Assembly: GCA_018381425.1 (NCBI GenBank)
Contig: JAGZRY010000094.1
Span: 1-6,400, forward strand
DNA length: 6,400 bases
Direction: 5' to 3'
Origin: Haemophilus parainfluenzae
Lineage (GTDB): Bacteria > Pseudomonadota > Gammaproteobacteria > Enterobacterales > Pasteurellaceae
Made by a program: the position numbers and the translations under genes. Shown one piece after another: positions 1-5,858 of the stretch. Every line of letters begins with the position of its first letter. The stretch's first letter is position 1. The notes under the pieces were generated by a model, which ran no database searches, was not told where the DNA came from, and saw only the letters and a list, made by a program, of their open reading frames with translations.

Positions 1-141
1 GCAACAACAACTCACCCACAATTGGCAGAAGCTGATTTACTAGCTTGTGGCGTCACTCCAAATCAAATTCGTCTCTCAGTTGGTTTGGAAAACGCAGATG
101 ATTTGATTGAAGATTTAAAACTAGCTCTTGATAAAATTTAA
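1..141 (+). CDS. C-terminal end of a Cys/Met-metabolism PLP enzyme, O-acetylhomoserine sulfhydrylase type (5' end outside window)
   Basis: Frame 1 is open from the first base and ends at TAA 139-141, giving the last 46 residues. The segment reads [11 protein letters not shown], then a GV-TP turn, then [17 protein letters not shown] and a final helix ending LALDKI. This is the typical C-terminus of the trans-sulfuration family (fold-type I PLP enzymes). The RLSVGLE motif carries the Arg that in the family binds the substrate carboxylate. The THPQL and ACGVTP wording fits O-acetylhomoserine sulfhydrylase (MetY, also named CysD in some streptococci) better than cystathionine gamma-synthase or beta-lyase. 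Such an enzyme would join sulfide to O-acetylhomoserine to give homocysteine in the cytoplasm. The PLP lysine lies upstream of the window, so the exact subfamily is inferred. The gene is followed by a strong terminator, so it is the last in its unit. Confidence 0.75.
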   Translation, partial: ATTTHPQLAEADLLACGVTPNQIRLSVGLENADDLIEDLKLALDKI

Positions 142-163
142 GTATTTCGATACTAAATAATTT

Positions 164-190
164 AACCAGCTCTTTAGCTGGTTTTTTGTT
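164..190 (+). terminator. Rho-independent terminator of the PLP-enzyme gene
   Basis: A perfect 8-bp stem (AACCAGCT at 164-171 and AGCTGGTT at 176-183) with a 4-base loop is followed by a run of T to 187 and then GTT. It begins 22 bases after the stop codon at 139-141. The end of its T-run also supplies the TG of the next gene's extended -10, so the terminator and promoter overlap. Confidence 0.9.
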
Positions 191-195
191 ATACT
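187..195 (+). promoter_or_regulatory. Extended -10 promoter of the HAD phosphatase gene
   Basis: TGTTATACT matches an extended -10 (TGn-TATAAT) with the hexamer TATACT at 190-195. No good -35 hexamer lies 16-18 bases upstream; that space is the terminator stem. Transcription would be expected to begin 6-8 bases after the hexamer, at or next to the A of the ATG at 202. Confidence 0.6.
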
Positions 196-201
196 ATCCC
201 T

Positions 202-957
202 ATGAAATTTGTTTTTGATTTGGATGGAACCCTATGTTTTGATGGTATGACCATGTCAAAAGACTTACAAAAGGTTCTTTTAACTGCACCAAAATACGGT
301 CATGAAATTATTTTTGCAACAGCACGCTCTTACAGAGACTGTCTTAGTATTTTAGAGGGAGAATTGAGAAAGCTGACAGTAGTTGGCTTAAACGGTGGTG
401 AAGTCTTCCAAGATGAACACTTAGTATCACAATACACAATACCTTCTCCTGCTCTAAGAACGATTGTTAGCTACTGTGATACTTATAATCTCCCTTATTT
501 TATTGATGATACCTTTAATTATGCTATTCAAAATCCTGAGCAAATCCCTTTTCTTTCAAATGTTGATCCATTAAACAAAGCAAGTATTTTGCCTGTTCAT
601 GAACTTAATGAGCCTATCAAAGTTGTTATGCCACTTGTAGAGCATGAGGATATACGTGAAGACCTTATCTTTAATCTAAACAAACTGGAAGGTTTAGACC
701 TTAGTTATCATGATATCGAAAGGTGTCTTTACATTAATCCTAAAGGTGTGACCAAGGCTAGTACTGTTTTAAACCACTTTGGTAAAGACTTTGTAGCTTT
801 TGGAAATGATCAAAATGATATTTCTCTTTTCAAAAATGCTATATATGGAGTGCAAATTGGTGATTATCCCTACCTAAAAAACTTTGCGGATGAGGTTATT
901 CCTGCAATTAATGCAGTTATTGTTGAAAAAATTAGACTACTGTTTGAAAAATTCTAA
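202..957 (+). CDS. Cof-type HAD-superfamily phosphatase (HAD-IIB)
   Basis: A 251-residue cytoplasmic hydrolase with all four HAD motifs in order. Motif I is DLDGT at residues 6-10, with Asp6 the predicted phospho-accepting nucleophile and Asp8 the general acid/base. Motif II is Thr40 in FATAR. A LNGG segment at 63-66 is typical of the C2B-cap Cof group. The motif III lysine lies in NPKGVTK at 179-185, and motif IV is GNDQND at 201-206, which binds Mg2+. The cap domain lies roughly at residues 75-180. Cof-type enzymes dephosphorylate small sugar phosphates or cofactor phosphates such as FMN or PLP; the substrate cannot be read from sequence. The start at 202 is fixed because motif I begins six residues later. 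There is no Shine-Dalgarno sequence before it, and the promoter's -10 ends only seven bases upstream, so the mRNA is probably leaderless. No clear terminator separates it from tpx. Confidence 0.9.
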   Translation: MKFVFDLDGTLCFDGMTMSKDLQKVLLTAPKYGHEIIFATARSYRDCLSILEGELRKLTVVGLNGGEVFQDEHLVSQYTIPSPALRTIVSYCDTYNLPYFIDDTFNYAIQNPEQIPFLSNVDPLNKASILPVHELNEPIKVVMPLVEHEDIREDLIFNLNKLEGLDLSYHDIERCLYINPKGVTKASTVLNHFGKDFVAFGNDQNDISLFKNAIYGVQIGDYPYLKNFADEVIPAINAVIVEKIRLLFEKF

Positions 958-975
958 ACAAATGCTTAGGCTTAT

Positions 976-995
976 TGCTATATTTACAGTACAAT
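976..995 (+). promoter_or_regulatory. Probable tpx promoter
   Basis: Two overlapping candidates lie in the 64-base gap. One is an extended -10, TGCTATATT at 976-984. The other is TACAAT at 990-995. Neither has a convincing -35. The extended -10 resembles those of other genes in this window, notably TGCTATTAT at 1585-1593. Read-through from the preceding gene is also possible. Confidence 0.45.
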
Positions 996-1021
996 AGTAA
1001 AAAAAGTATTGGAGGACTAAC

Positions 1022-1516
1022 ATGCCAACATTTATTGGAAAACCAGTTACAGTAGCAGAAGACAAACAACTTCAAGTTGGAGATACCTTGCGTGACTTTA
1101 ACTTGACCACAACAGATTTGACGAAAAAATCACTTTCAGAATTCGATGGAAAGAAAAAAGTTATCTCTATCGTTCCATCAATCGATACTGGAATCTGTTC
1201 AACTCAAACACGTACCTTTAACAAGGAATTGTCAGAATTAGACGATACAGTAGTTATTACTATTTCAGTGGACCTACCATTTGCACAAGCTCGTTGGTGT
1301 GGTGCTGAAGGACTTGAAAATGCCATCATGCTTTCTGACTACTATGATAATAGTTTCGGTAAAGATTATGGTGTCCTCATTGAAGAGTGGCACTTGTTAG
1401 CGCGTGCAGTTTTAGTGGCAGATGCTGACAATAAGATTACTTATGTCGAATATTTGGACAATATCAATACTGATCCAAACTATGAAGCAGCAGTAGCAGC
1501 GGTTAAAAGCTTATAA
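1022..1516 (+). CDS. tpx: Thiol peroxidase (atypical 2-Cys peroxiredoxin, Tpx)
   Basis: A 164-residue cytoplasmic peroxiredoxin that reduces hydrogen peroxide and organic hydroperoxides, using thioredoxin as electron donor in characterised members. The peroxidatic cysteine is Cys59 in [13 protein letters not shown], with the conserved Pro52 and the following Thr and Arg in place. The resolving cysteine is Cys93 in [10 protein letters not shown], the spacing that defines Tpx. Arg128 in LLARAVLV corresponds to the conserved active-site Arg. Length and end points match the family (about 164-168 residues), so the gene is complete. The start is supported by GGAGG at 1011-1015, six bases before the ATG. 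Streptococci lack catalase, so Tpx is one of their main peroxide-removing enzymes. SpxA, encoded further along this window, is reported to control peroxide-stress genes in streptococci; direct control here is inference. Confidence 0.97.
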   Translation: MPTFIGKPVTVAEDKQLQVGDTLRDFNLTTTDLTKKSLSEFDGKKKVISIVPSIDTGICSTQTRTFNKELSELDDTVVITISVDLPFAQARWCGAEGLENAIMLSDYYDNSFGKDYGVLIEEWHLLARAVLVADADNKITYVEYLDNINTDPNYEAAVAAVKSL

Positions 1517-1546
1517 AATAAGGCTCAGGTCTCTTTTTTATTTTTC
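1515..1546 (+). terminator. Weak candidate terminator after tpx
   Basis: AGGC at 1521-1524 pairs with GTCT at 1529-1532 (one G-U pair) around a TCAG loop. Flanking A-rich and T-rich arms add pairs beyond a two-base mismatch. A T-rich run follows to 1546. The paired core is short, so this is only a probable terminator. Confidence 0.45.
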
Positions 1547-1564
1547 CTTTCTTACAGTTTTTAC

Positions 1565-1593
1565 TTGCAAAAGTATTAGCTTCTTGCTATTAT
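1565..1593 (+). promoter_or_regulatory. Promoter of the HsdS-like gene
   Basis: TTGCAA (-35, 1565-1570) and TATTAT (-10, 1588-1593) are separated by exactly 17 bases, and the -10 is extended by TGC at 1585-1587. This is the most complete promoter in the window. It predicts a transcript start near 1600 and a leader of about 43 bases. Confidence 0.7.
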
Positions 1594-1603
1594 TGTATAG
1601 CAA
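1584..1603 (+). promoter_or_regulatory. Inverted repeat over the -10 and start of the HsdS-like gene, possible operator
   Basis: TTGCTAT (1584-1590) and ATAGCAA (1597-1603) form a perfect 7-bp inverted repeat around six bases. It covers the -10 hexamer and reaches the predicted transcript start, the usual place for a repressor site. It is not followed by a T-run and lies upstream of the gene, so it is not a terminator. The binding protein is unknown. Confidence 0.45.
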
Positions 1604-1642
1604 TACTCAATATGGATAGTAAAATATAAAAAAGGAGATTCA

Positions 1643-2263
1643 ATGTCTGAAAAAGAAAGACCTCAACTGATTATCGATTACGAAGCTAATACAGACAAAC
1701 TTGTTCGTTTAGGCGATGTTGTCGATCAATTTAAAGGAAAAGCTGTCCCTGCTAAGGCAGAACCTGGCGAATTCGCTGTCATTAATCTATCGGATATGAC
1801 ACCCAACGGCATTGCCTACGATGACCTTAAAACGTTTTCTGAGGAACGCCGGAAATTATTACGTTTTCTTTTAGAAGACGGTGATGTCCTTATTGCTTCT
1901 AAGGGAACGGTTCAGAAAGTTGCTGTTTTCGAAGATCAAGGCAAGCGTGAAGTAGTCGCTTCATCAAATATCACAGTGCTTCGTCCCAAAGAGAAACTCC
2001 GTGGTTTCTACATCAAGTTTTTCCTTGAGACAGAGATTGGTCGTGCCTATTTAGACTATGCTGATAAGGGAAAGGCTGTCCTAAATTTGTCGACAGCTGA
2101 CCTCTTGGATATCAAAATTCCTGAGATACCAATTGTGAAGCAAGATTATCAAATTGCTGCCTACTTGCGTGGGCGTGCTGATTACCACCGTAAGATGGTG
2201 AGGGCAGAGCAGGAGTGGGAAAATATCCAGCATAATGTTACAGAAGCCCTATTTGCGAATTAA
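1643..2263 (+). CDS. Stand-alone HsdS-like protein with a single target-recognition-type domain
   Basis: A 206-residue protein resembling one half of a type I restriction-modification specificity subunit. The N-terminal part (about residues 20-165) shows the usual pattern: VRLGDVVDQFKGK at 21-33, the LLEDGDVLIASKGT strand-turn at 76-89, VVASSNITVLRP at 104-115, and the LNLSTADLLDIKIPEIPI end of the domain at 147-164. It is followed by one long charged helix (about 166-203), matching a conserved spacer helix. Full HsdS proteins are about 400 residues with two such domains, so this is a half-size form. Start and stop are sound: AAAGGAG at 1631-1637 lies five bases before the ATG, with a complete promoter and terminator around it. 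No hsdM or hsdR lies nearby. It may dimerise and work with a distant methyltransferase, or act alone as a DNA-binding protein. The family is seen in sequence; the role is not established. Confidence 0.7.
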   Translation: MSEKERPQLIIDYEANTDKLVRLGDVVDQFKGKAVPAKAEPGEFAVINLSDMTPNGIAYDDLKTFSEERRKLLRFLLEDGDVLIASKGTVQKVAVFEDQGKREVVASSNITVLRPKEKLRGFYIKFFLETEIGRAYLDYADKGKAVLNLSTADLLDIKIPEIPIVKQDYQIAAYLRGRADYHRKMVRAEQEWENIQHNVTEALFAN

Positions 2264-2264
2264 C

Positions 2265-2298
2265 AAAGCCAGCAAACTAAGATTTGTTGGTTTTTTTT
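2265..2298 (+). terminator. Rho-independent terminator of the HsdS-like gene
   Basis: CCAGCAAA (2269-2276) pairs with TTTGTTGG (2283-2290), with one G-U pair, around a 6-base loop. A-T pairs can extend the stem on the outer side. Eight T follow at 2291-2298. It starts right after the stop codon at 2261-2263. Confidence 0.88.
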
Positions 2299-2311
2299 CA
2301 TTATTCTCGTG

Positions 2312-2317
2312 TATAAT
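2312..2317 (+). promoter_or_regulatory. -10 element of the DUF1858-DUF438 operon
   Basis: A consensus TATAAT lies 32 bases before the DUF1858 start codon, just after the preceding terminator's T-run. No good -35 is seen at 16-18 bases upstream. The predicted leader of about 25 bases contains the GGAGG site. Confidence 0.55.
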
Positions 2318-2349
2318 GGTAGTAGTAAATATGTTATTAGGAGGTCACA

Positions 2350-2583
2350 ATGACAACCAACACTATAGATTTATCACAACCAGTCGCAACCATCATTAAA
2401 GAGCATCCAGAGGTTAAGGATTTACTGATTGATCTCGGTTTCAAGCCCTTGTCCAACCCTGCTATGCTAAATACTGTCGGTAAGGTAACCAGTCTAAAAG
2501 CTGGCTCTAAGTTAGCTAATATTCCCCTAGATAAAATTAAGCAAACCTTACTATTCAATGGATATGATGTCATCGGAGACTGA
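2350..2583 (+). CDS. Small DUF1858-domain protein
   Basis: A 77-residue protein without a signal peptide or membrane segment. The pattern IDLSQPVATIIKEHPEVKDLLIDLGF at residues 6-31, followed by a second helical half ending in TLLFNGYDVIG, fits DUF1858, a small helical domain whose biochemical role is unknown. It contains no cysteine. The start has a strong GGAGG site at 2340-2344. The gene is followed after a single base by the DUF438-hemerythrin-PAS gene, so the two are co-transcribed and probably work together. DUF1858 resembles the N-terminal domain of the di-iron Fe-S repair proteins ScdA/YtfE in size and fold prediction; that comparison is inference. The antisense strand is also open across this gene (2337-2573), which I take as chance. 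Confidence 0.82.
   Translation: MTTNTIDLSQPVATIIKEHPEVKDLLIDLGFKPLSNPAMLNTVGKVTSLKAGSKLANIPLDKIKQTLLFNGYDVIGD
2575..2578 (+). promoter_or_regulatory. Ribosome binding site deciding the DUF438 gene start
   Basis: GGAG lies six bases before the ATG at 2585, a standard distance. The upstream in-frame ATG at 2558 has no such site and would put 26 bases of overlap on the DUF1858 gene. The start at 2585 is therefore preferred. Confidence 0.75.
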
Positions 2584-2584
2584 T

Positions 2585-3922
2585 ATGGAAAACAATCGTA
2601 TTCAAATACTCAAAGAAATTCTACTAGATTTGCACCATGGAGCCAGTCCTGAGAGTGTTCAAGAGCGCTTCAATCAACACTTCAAGGGAGTTTCTGCCCT
2701 TGAAATCTCTATGATGGAACATGAACTGATGGCATCTGAAGAAGGAGTTACTTTTGAAGATGTCATGAGCCTCTGTAATGTACATGCTAACCTCTTTAAA
2801 GGAGCCATTGCAGATGTGGAGGTAGCAGACGCTGATCAAGAAGGCCACCCTGTTTATGTGTTTAAACAAGAGAATTTAGCCCTACGTTCAGCTATTCTCC
2901 GTATTCGACGTATCGTAGAAAATATCAGTAAGCCTGAAAATGAAGAGTTTAAATCTGACCTAGTAAATGGGCTTAAGCATCAGATGTCATTACTTGGTCA
3001 ATTCCATAATCATTACACACGTAAAGAAAAGCTCTTCTTTCCTATTATGGAGCGTTACGGTCATGACTCCCCGCCAAAAGTGATGTGGGGTGTAGACGAT
3101 GACATCCGAAAACTTTTTAGAGTAGCAGAAGCTAAACTCAAAGCACTTCCAGAAGGTGCTTTAGAAGAGTTTTCAAAAGCATTTGAAGCCTTTTCGGAAG
3201 AGTTTGAAGCTATGATTTTCAAGGAAGAAGCCATCCTACTTATGATTCTGCTAGAAACCTTCACGCAGGATGATTGGCTTTCCATTGCTGAGGAGAGCGA
3301 CGCCTATGGCTATGCTATTATAAAGCCTACAGCTATCTGGAAGCCTAAGCGAGAGCGTTTTGATGATACTGTACTAGAAGAAAAGTCTAGTCCAAAAGCT
3401 GAGGAGAATATCGGCAATACACGTGTCATAGATACCCCTGAAGGGCAATTCACCATCAGCTTCACACCGAAACCAAAGGCTGAAACTATCGTAGATAGAG
3501 AAACCACACAGCCTTTTGGCAATGGTTATTTATCTGTTGAACAGGCCAATCTCATCCTCAATCATCTCCCTTTGGAAATCACTTTCGTTAATAAAGATGA
3601 TATTTTCCAATACTATAACGACAATGTTCCAGCCAATGAAATGGTCTTTAAACGAACACCTAGTCAAATTGGACGGAATGTTGAACTTTGTCATCCGCCA
3701 AAAGTCCTTGACAAGGTCAAGAAAATCTTTGACTTACTCAGAAGTGGTGAGCGTGACCAAGTACCAATGTGGTTCAAATCTGAACGTCTAGGAAAATTCG
3801 TCTACGTCACCTATGCTGCTGTACGAGACGATAAAGGAGACTTTCAGGGCGTCCTAGAGTATGTCCAAGATATCCAGCCTTTCTTTGAGCTAGATAGCGA
3901 CCTCAAAAGGGATATTGATTAA
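2585..3922 (+). CDS. DUF438 / hemerythrin-like / PAS-domain protein
   Basis: A 445-residue soluble protein with three parts. Residues about 5-72 are the helical DUF438 domain (ILKEILLDLHHGASPESVQERF, then SMMEHELMASEEGV). Residues about 85-235 form a hemerythrin-HHE-like helical bundle, with HPVYVFKQEN at 88-97, HNHYTRKEKLFFP at 141-153, KVMWGVDDDIR at 165-175 and MIFKEEAILL at 210-219. After a charged linker, residues about 315-435 are a PAS domain (LSVEQANLILNHLPLEITFV, QIGRNVELCHPPKV at 361-374, GKFVYVTYAAVRDDKGDFQGVLEYVQDI at 403-430). Candidate iron ligands are His88, His141, His143, Glu148 and Glu214/215, but the third and fourth helices lack the expected histidines. The domain set suggests a cytoplasmic sensor or repair protein responding to oxygen, nitric oxide or redox state. 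No output domain is present. A nine-residue longer form from 2558 is possible but less likely. It ends the operon, before a hairpin. Confidence 0.85.
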   Translation: MENNRIQILKEILLDLHHGASPESVQERFNQHFKGVSALEISMMEHELMASEEGVTFEDVMSLCNVHANLFKGAIADVEVADADQEGHPVYVFKQENLALRSAILRIRRIVENISKPENEEFKSDLVNGLKHQMSLLGQFHNHYTRKEKLFFPIMERYGHDSPPKVMWGVDDDIRKLFRVAEAKLKALPEGALEEFSKAFEAFSEEFEAMIFKEEAILLMILLETFTQDDWLSIAEESDAYGYAIIKPTAIWKPKRERFDDTVLEEKSSPKAEENIGNTRVIDTPEGQFTISFTPKPKAETIVDRETTQPFGNGYLSVEQANLILNHLPLEITFVNKDDIFQYYNDNVPANEMVFKRTPSQIGRNVELCHPPKVLDKVKKIFDLLRSGERDQVPMWFKSERLGKFVYVTYAAVRDDKGDFQGVLEYVQDIQPFFELDSDLKRDID

Positions 3923-3956
3923 AAAGAAGAAGTAAATGTGACGTTATAAACATCTG

Positions 3957-3996
3957 AAGAGGCTAGAGAATTTACTCTTGGCCTCTTTATGTTTCT
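3957..3996 (+). terminator. Probable terminator of the DUF1858-DUF438 operon
   Basis: AAGAGGC (3957-3963) pairs with GCCTCTT (3981-3987). Inside it AGAG (3965-3968) pairs with CTCT (3975-3978) around a 6-base loop, with a small asymmetric internal loop between the two helices. The tail TTTATGTTT is an interrupted T-run, so termination may be partial. Confidence 0.7.
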
Positions 3997-4019
3997 ACCT
4001 AGCTCTTTATGCTTGCTTT

Positions 4020-4028
4020 TGATATAAT
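4020..4028 (+). promoter_or_regulatory. Extended -10 promoter of truB-ribF
   Basis: TGATATAAT is a perfect extended -10, with the consensus hexamer at 4023-4028. No clear -35 is seen. The hexamer ends eight bases before the ATG at 4036, so the transcript is predicted to begin at or next to that start codon. Confidence 0.7.
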
Positions 4029-4035
4029 TAAAAGT

Positions 4036-4917
4036 ATGATTTCAGGAATTATTAATCTAAAAAAAGAAGCTGGAATGACCAGTCACGATGCAGTATTTAA
4101 ACTGCGCAAAATTTTACATGAAAAGAAAATCGGACACGGTGGAACCCTAGATCCTGATGTTACTGGTGTTTTACCCATAGCAGTTGGAAAGGCTACTCGT
4201 GTCATTGAATACATGACTGAAGCTGGCAAGGTCTATGAGGGTGAGATTACCATTGGCTTTTCGACAACGACCGAAGATGCTAGCGGTGACGTCGTCCAAA
4301 CAACACCTTTAACAGAGCTGGATGAAGAATCTGTTGATAAAGCCATGTCTAGTTTTGAGGGCCAAATCACACAAATCCCACCGATGTACTCAGCAGTTAA
4401 AGTCAATGGGAAAAAACTTTATGAATATGCACGCGCCGGCCAAGAAGTCGAACGTCCACAACGCCAAGTGATAATTACCGAGTTTGTTCGTACCTCACCT
4501 ATTAAGCTTGAAAACGGCACTGCAAGATTTACCTTCCGTGTTGCTTGTAGCAAAGGAACTTATGTTCGTACCTTATCTGTCGACTTAGGTGCTAAACTTG
4601 GTTATGCTAGCCACATGTCTGCTCTGCGTCGAACAGCTTCAGCAGGGTTAACGTTAGATTTAGCCCTAACCCTCTCACAAATTTCAGAAATGGTAGAAGC
4701 AGGGGATGAGTCTTTCTTACTCCCTATCGAATTTGGTGTTCAGGACCTACCGGCTGCGCAAGTCACTGAAGAAGATGCCAAAGAAATCTCATTTGGTCGC
4801 TTTATTTCCTTAGAGAGCCAAGAACCTCTGGTAGCTGCCTTTTTGGGTGACAAGGTTCTAGCCATCATGGAAAAGCGACATCACGTCTATAAACCTAGAA
4901 AAGTATTAATCCAATGA
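4036..4917 (+). CDS. truB: tRNA pseudouridine-55 synthase TruB
   Basis: A 293-residue enzyme that converts uridine 55 in the T-loop of tRNAs to pseudouridine. The N-terminus [21 protein letters not shown] is the family's standard opening. The catalytic Asp39 lies in [22 protein letters not shown] at 34-55. KVYEG at 65-69, [20 protein letters not shown] and [19 protein letters not shown] are further conserved blocks, followed by a C-terminal PUA-like region. I place the start at 4036 rather than at the in-frame ATG at 4009. The family begins there ([10 protein letters not shown]), and the earlier ATG lies upstream of the -10 element, so it would not be in the transcript. No Shine-Dalgarno sequence precedes 4036, which with the promoter position suggests a leaderless mRNA. 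The stop codon overlaps the ribF start by four bases (ATGA), implying coupled translation. Confidence 0.97.
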   Translation: MISGIINLKKEAGMTSHDAVFKLRKILHEKKIGHGGTLDPDVTGVLPIAVGKATRVIEYMTEAGKVYEGEITIGFSTTTEDASGDVVQTTPLTELDEESVDKAMSSFEGQITQIPPMYSAVKVNGKKLYEYARAGQEVERPQRQVIITEFVRTSPIKLENGTARFTFRVACSKGTYVRTLSVDLGAKLGYASHMSALRRTASAGLTLDLALTLSQISEMVEAGDESFLLPIEFGVQDLPAAQVTEEDAKEISFGRFISLESQEPLVAAFLGDKVLAIMEKRHHVYKPRKVLIQ

Positions 4918-5834
4918 AAGTAACGTCTATTAATGATTATAAAGATATCCATCAGGAGAAGGGAACAGTCCTTGTCTTAGGCTATTTCGATGCGCTTCAC
5001 CGTGGTCATAAAGTCCTGTTTGATAAGGCACGTCAGATTGCTGATGAGAAACAGCTTGAAGTAGCTGTCCTTACCTTTAACGAGAGTCCGCAACTGACAT
5101 TTCAACGCTATAAAGATGACCTCCTTCTTCATATCACTGCACCTCAAAGACGTTGTGATCTTTTTGAAGCTTACGGAACAGATCAACTTTATTTAACAGA
5201 TTTCAATAGTGATTTTGCCCGAACCAGTTCTGATGACTTCATTGCTCGTTATATTAAGCGTTTAAAGGCTCAAGAGATTGTTGTGGGATTTGATTACAAG
5301 TTTGGACACCATCGAACGGATGCAGACTATTTAGCTCGAAATTTTTCTGGAAGGGTACATGTCATTGAAGAGCAACAAAGTGATGGTGAAAAAATTTCAT
5401 CGACTCGTGTTCGCCAGTTGATTAGAGAAGGTAAGGTTAAAGAGGCCAATGACCTCTTGGGACATGAATTCTCTACACGAGGTATTGTGGTCCACGGAGA
5501 TGCGCGTGGACGCACTATTGGTTTTCCAACGGCCAATCTAGCACCAATTGATAGAACCTTTCTACCAGCTGATGGGGTTTACGTTGCTGACGTCGTCATT
5601 GATGGAAAACGCTATCGTTCTATGACCAGCTTGGGTAAAAATGTCACCTTTGGAGGGACAGAACTGCGTCTTGAAGCCAACATCTTTGATTTTGAAGGCG
5701 ACATCTATGGGAAAACGATTGAAGTCTTCTGGCTAGAATATATCCGTGATATGGTTAAGTTTAATAGCATAGATGAACTTTGTGAACAATTGAATACAGA
5801 CAAAAATATCGCAGAAAATTTTAAGAAAGCGTAG
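4914..5834 (+). CDS. ribF: Bifunctional riboflavin kinase / FAD synthetase RibF
   Basis: A 306-residue enzyme making FMN from riboflavin and then FAD from FMN, both with ATP, in the cytoplasm. The N-terminal nucleotidyltransferase (FAD synthetase) half, about residues 1-180, has [10 protein letters not shown] at 23-32, VGFDYKFG at 124-131 and ISSTRVR at 161-167. The C-terminal riboflavin kinase half, about 185-304, has [11 protein letters not shown] at 199-209, the NVTFGG turn near 243-248, Glu254 in [10 protein letters not shown] as likely catalytic base, and the closing [20 protein letters not shown]. Length matches the family. The usual FDG[VL]H motif reads FDALH here, a conservative change. 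The start overlaps the truB stop (ATGA), and only a weak purine run precedes it, so translation is probably coupled. There is no upstream space for an FMN riboswitch. No terminator follows before spxA. Confidence 0.97.
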   Translation: MKVTSINDYKDIHQEKGTVLVLGYFDALHRGHKVLFDKARQIADEKQLEVAVLTFNESPQLTFQRYKDDLLLHITAPQRRCDLFEAYGTDQLYLTDFNSDFARTSSDDFIARYIKRLKAQEIVVGFDYKFGHHRTDADYLARNFSGRVHVIEEQQSDGEKISSTRVRQLIREGKVKEANDLLGHEFSTRGIVVHGDARGRTIGFPTANLAPIDRTFLPADGVYVADVVIDGKRYRSMTSLGKNVTFGGTELRLEANIFDFEGDIYGKTIEVFWLEYIRDMVKFNSIDELCEQLNTDKNIAENFKKA

Positions 5835-5841
5835 CCAAAAC

Positions 5842-5858
5842 TATACAAATATTGTATA
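5842..5858 (+). promoter_or_regulatory. Palindrome over the spxA promoter, possible operator
   Basis: TATACAA (5842-5848) and TTGTATA (5852-5858) form a perfect 7-bp inverted repeat around ATA. It fills the space just before the -10 and overlaps it by four bases, so a bound protein would block RNA polymerase. It matches no regulator site that I can name with confidence, including PerR, CopY or NrdR. Confidence 0.45.

Noticed and set aside
902..916. Palindrome CTGCA-ATTAA-TGCAG near the end of the HAD gene
   Set aside because: It is inside the coding region, short, and without a T-run; likely chance.
972..996. PerR-type operator before tpx
   Set aside because: Only short imperfect symmetry (TATTG at 973-977, CAATA at 992-996, 14 bases apart) is seen, which does not fit the PerR box.
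1643..2263. HsdS-like gene as part of a complete restriction or defence island
   Set aside because: No methyltransferase, nuclease, toxin or mobile-element gene is adjacent, and the flanking genes are ordinary chromosomal ones.
2337..2573. Antisense open frame of 78 codons across the DUF1858 gene
   Set aside because: It lies entirely over a well-supported gene, shows no domain pattern and has no convincing ribosome site; a shadow of the coding strand.
2624..3522. Three antisense open frames (2624-2869, 3061-3285, 3310-3522) across the DUF438-PAS gene
   Set aside because: They are Ser-rich or Cys-rich translations typical of the complement of a real gene, with no independent signals.
3516..3791. 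Open frame of 91 codons on the + strand inside the PAS region
   Set aside because: It is out of frame within the conserved PAS domain, without a ribosome site; not a frameshift, because the main frame continues intact.
4860..4916. FMN riboswitch before ribF
   Set aside because: ribF overlaps truB by four bases and the upstream sequence is truB coding; no riboswitch-like conserved blocks are present.
4977..5536. Two antisense open frames (4977-5186 and 5327-5536) across ribF
   Set aside because: Both lie within an intact, strongly conserved gene and resemble no known protein.
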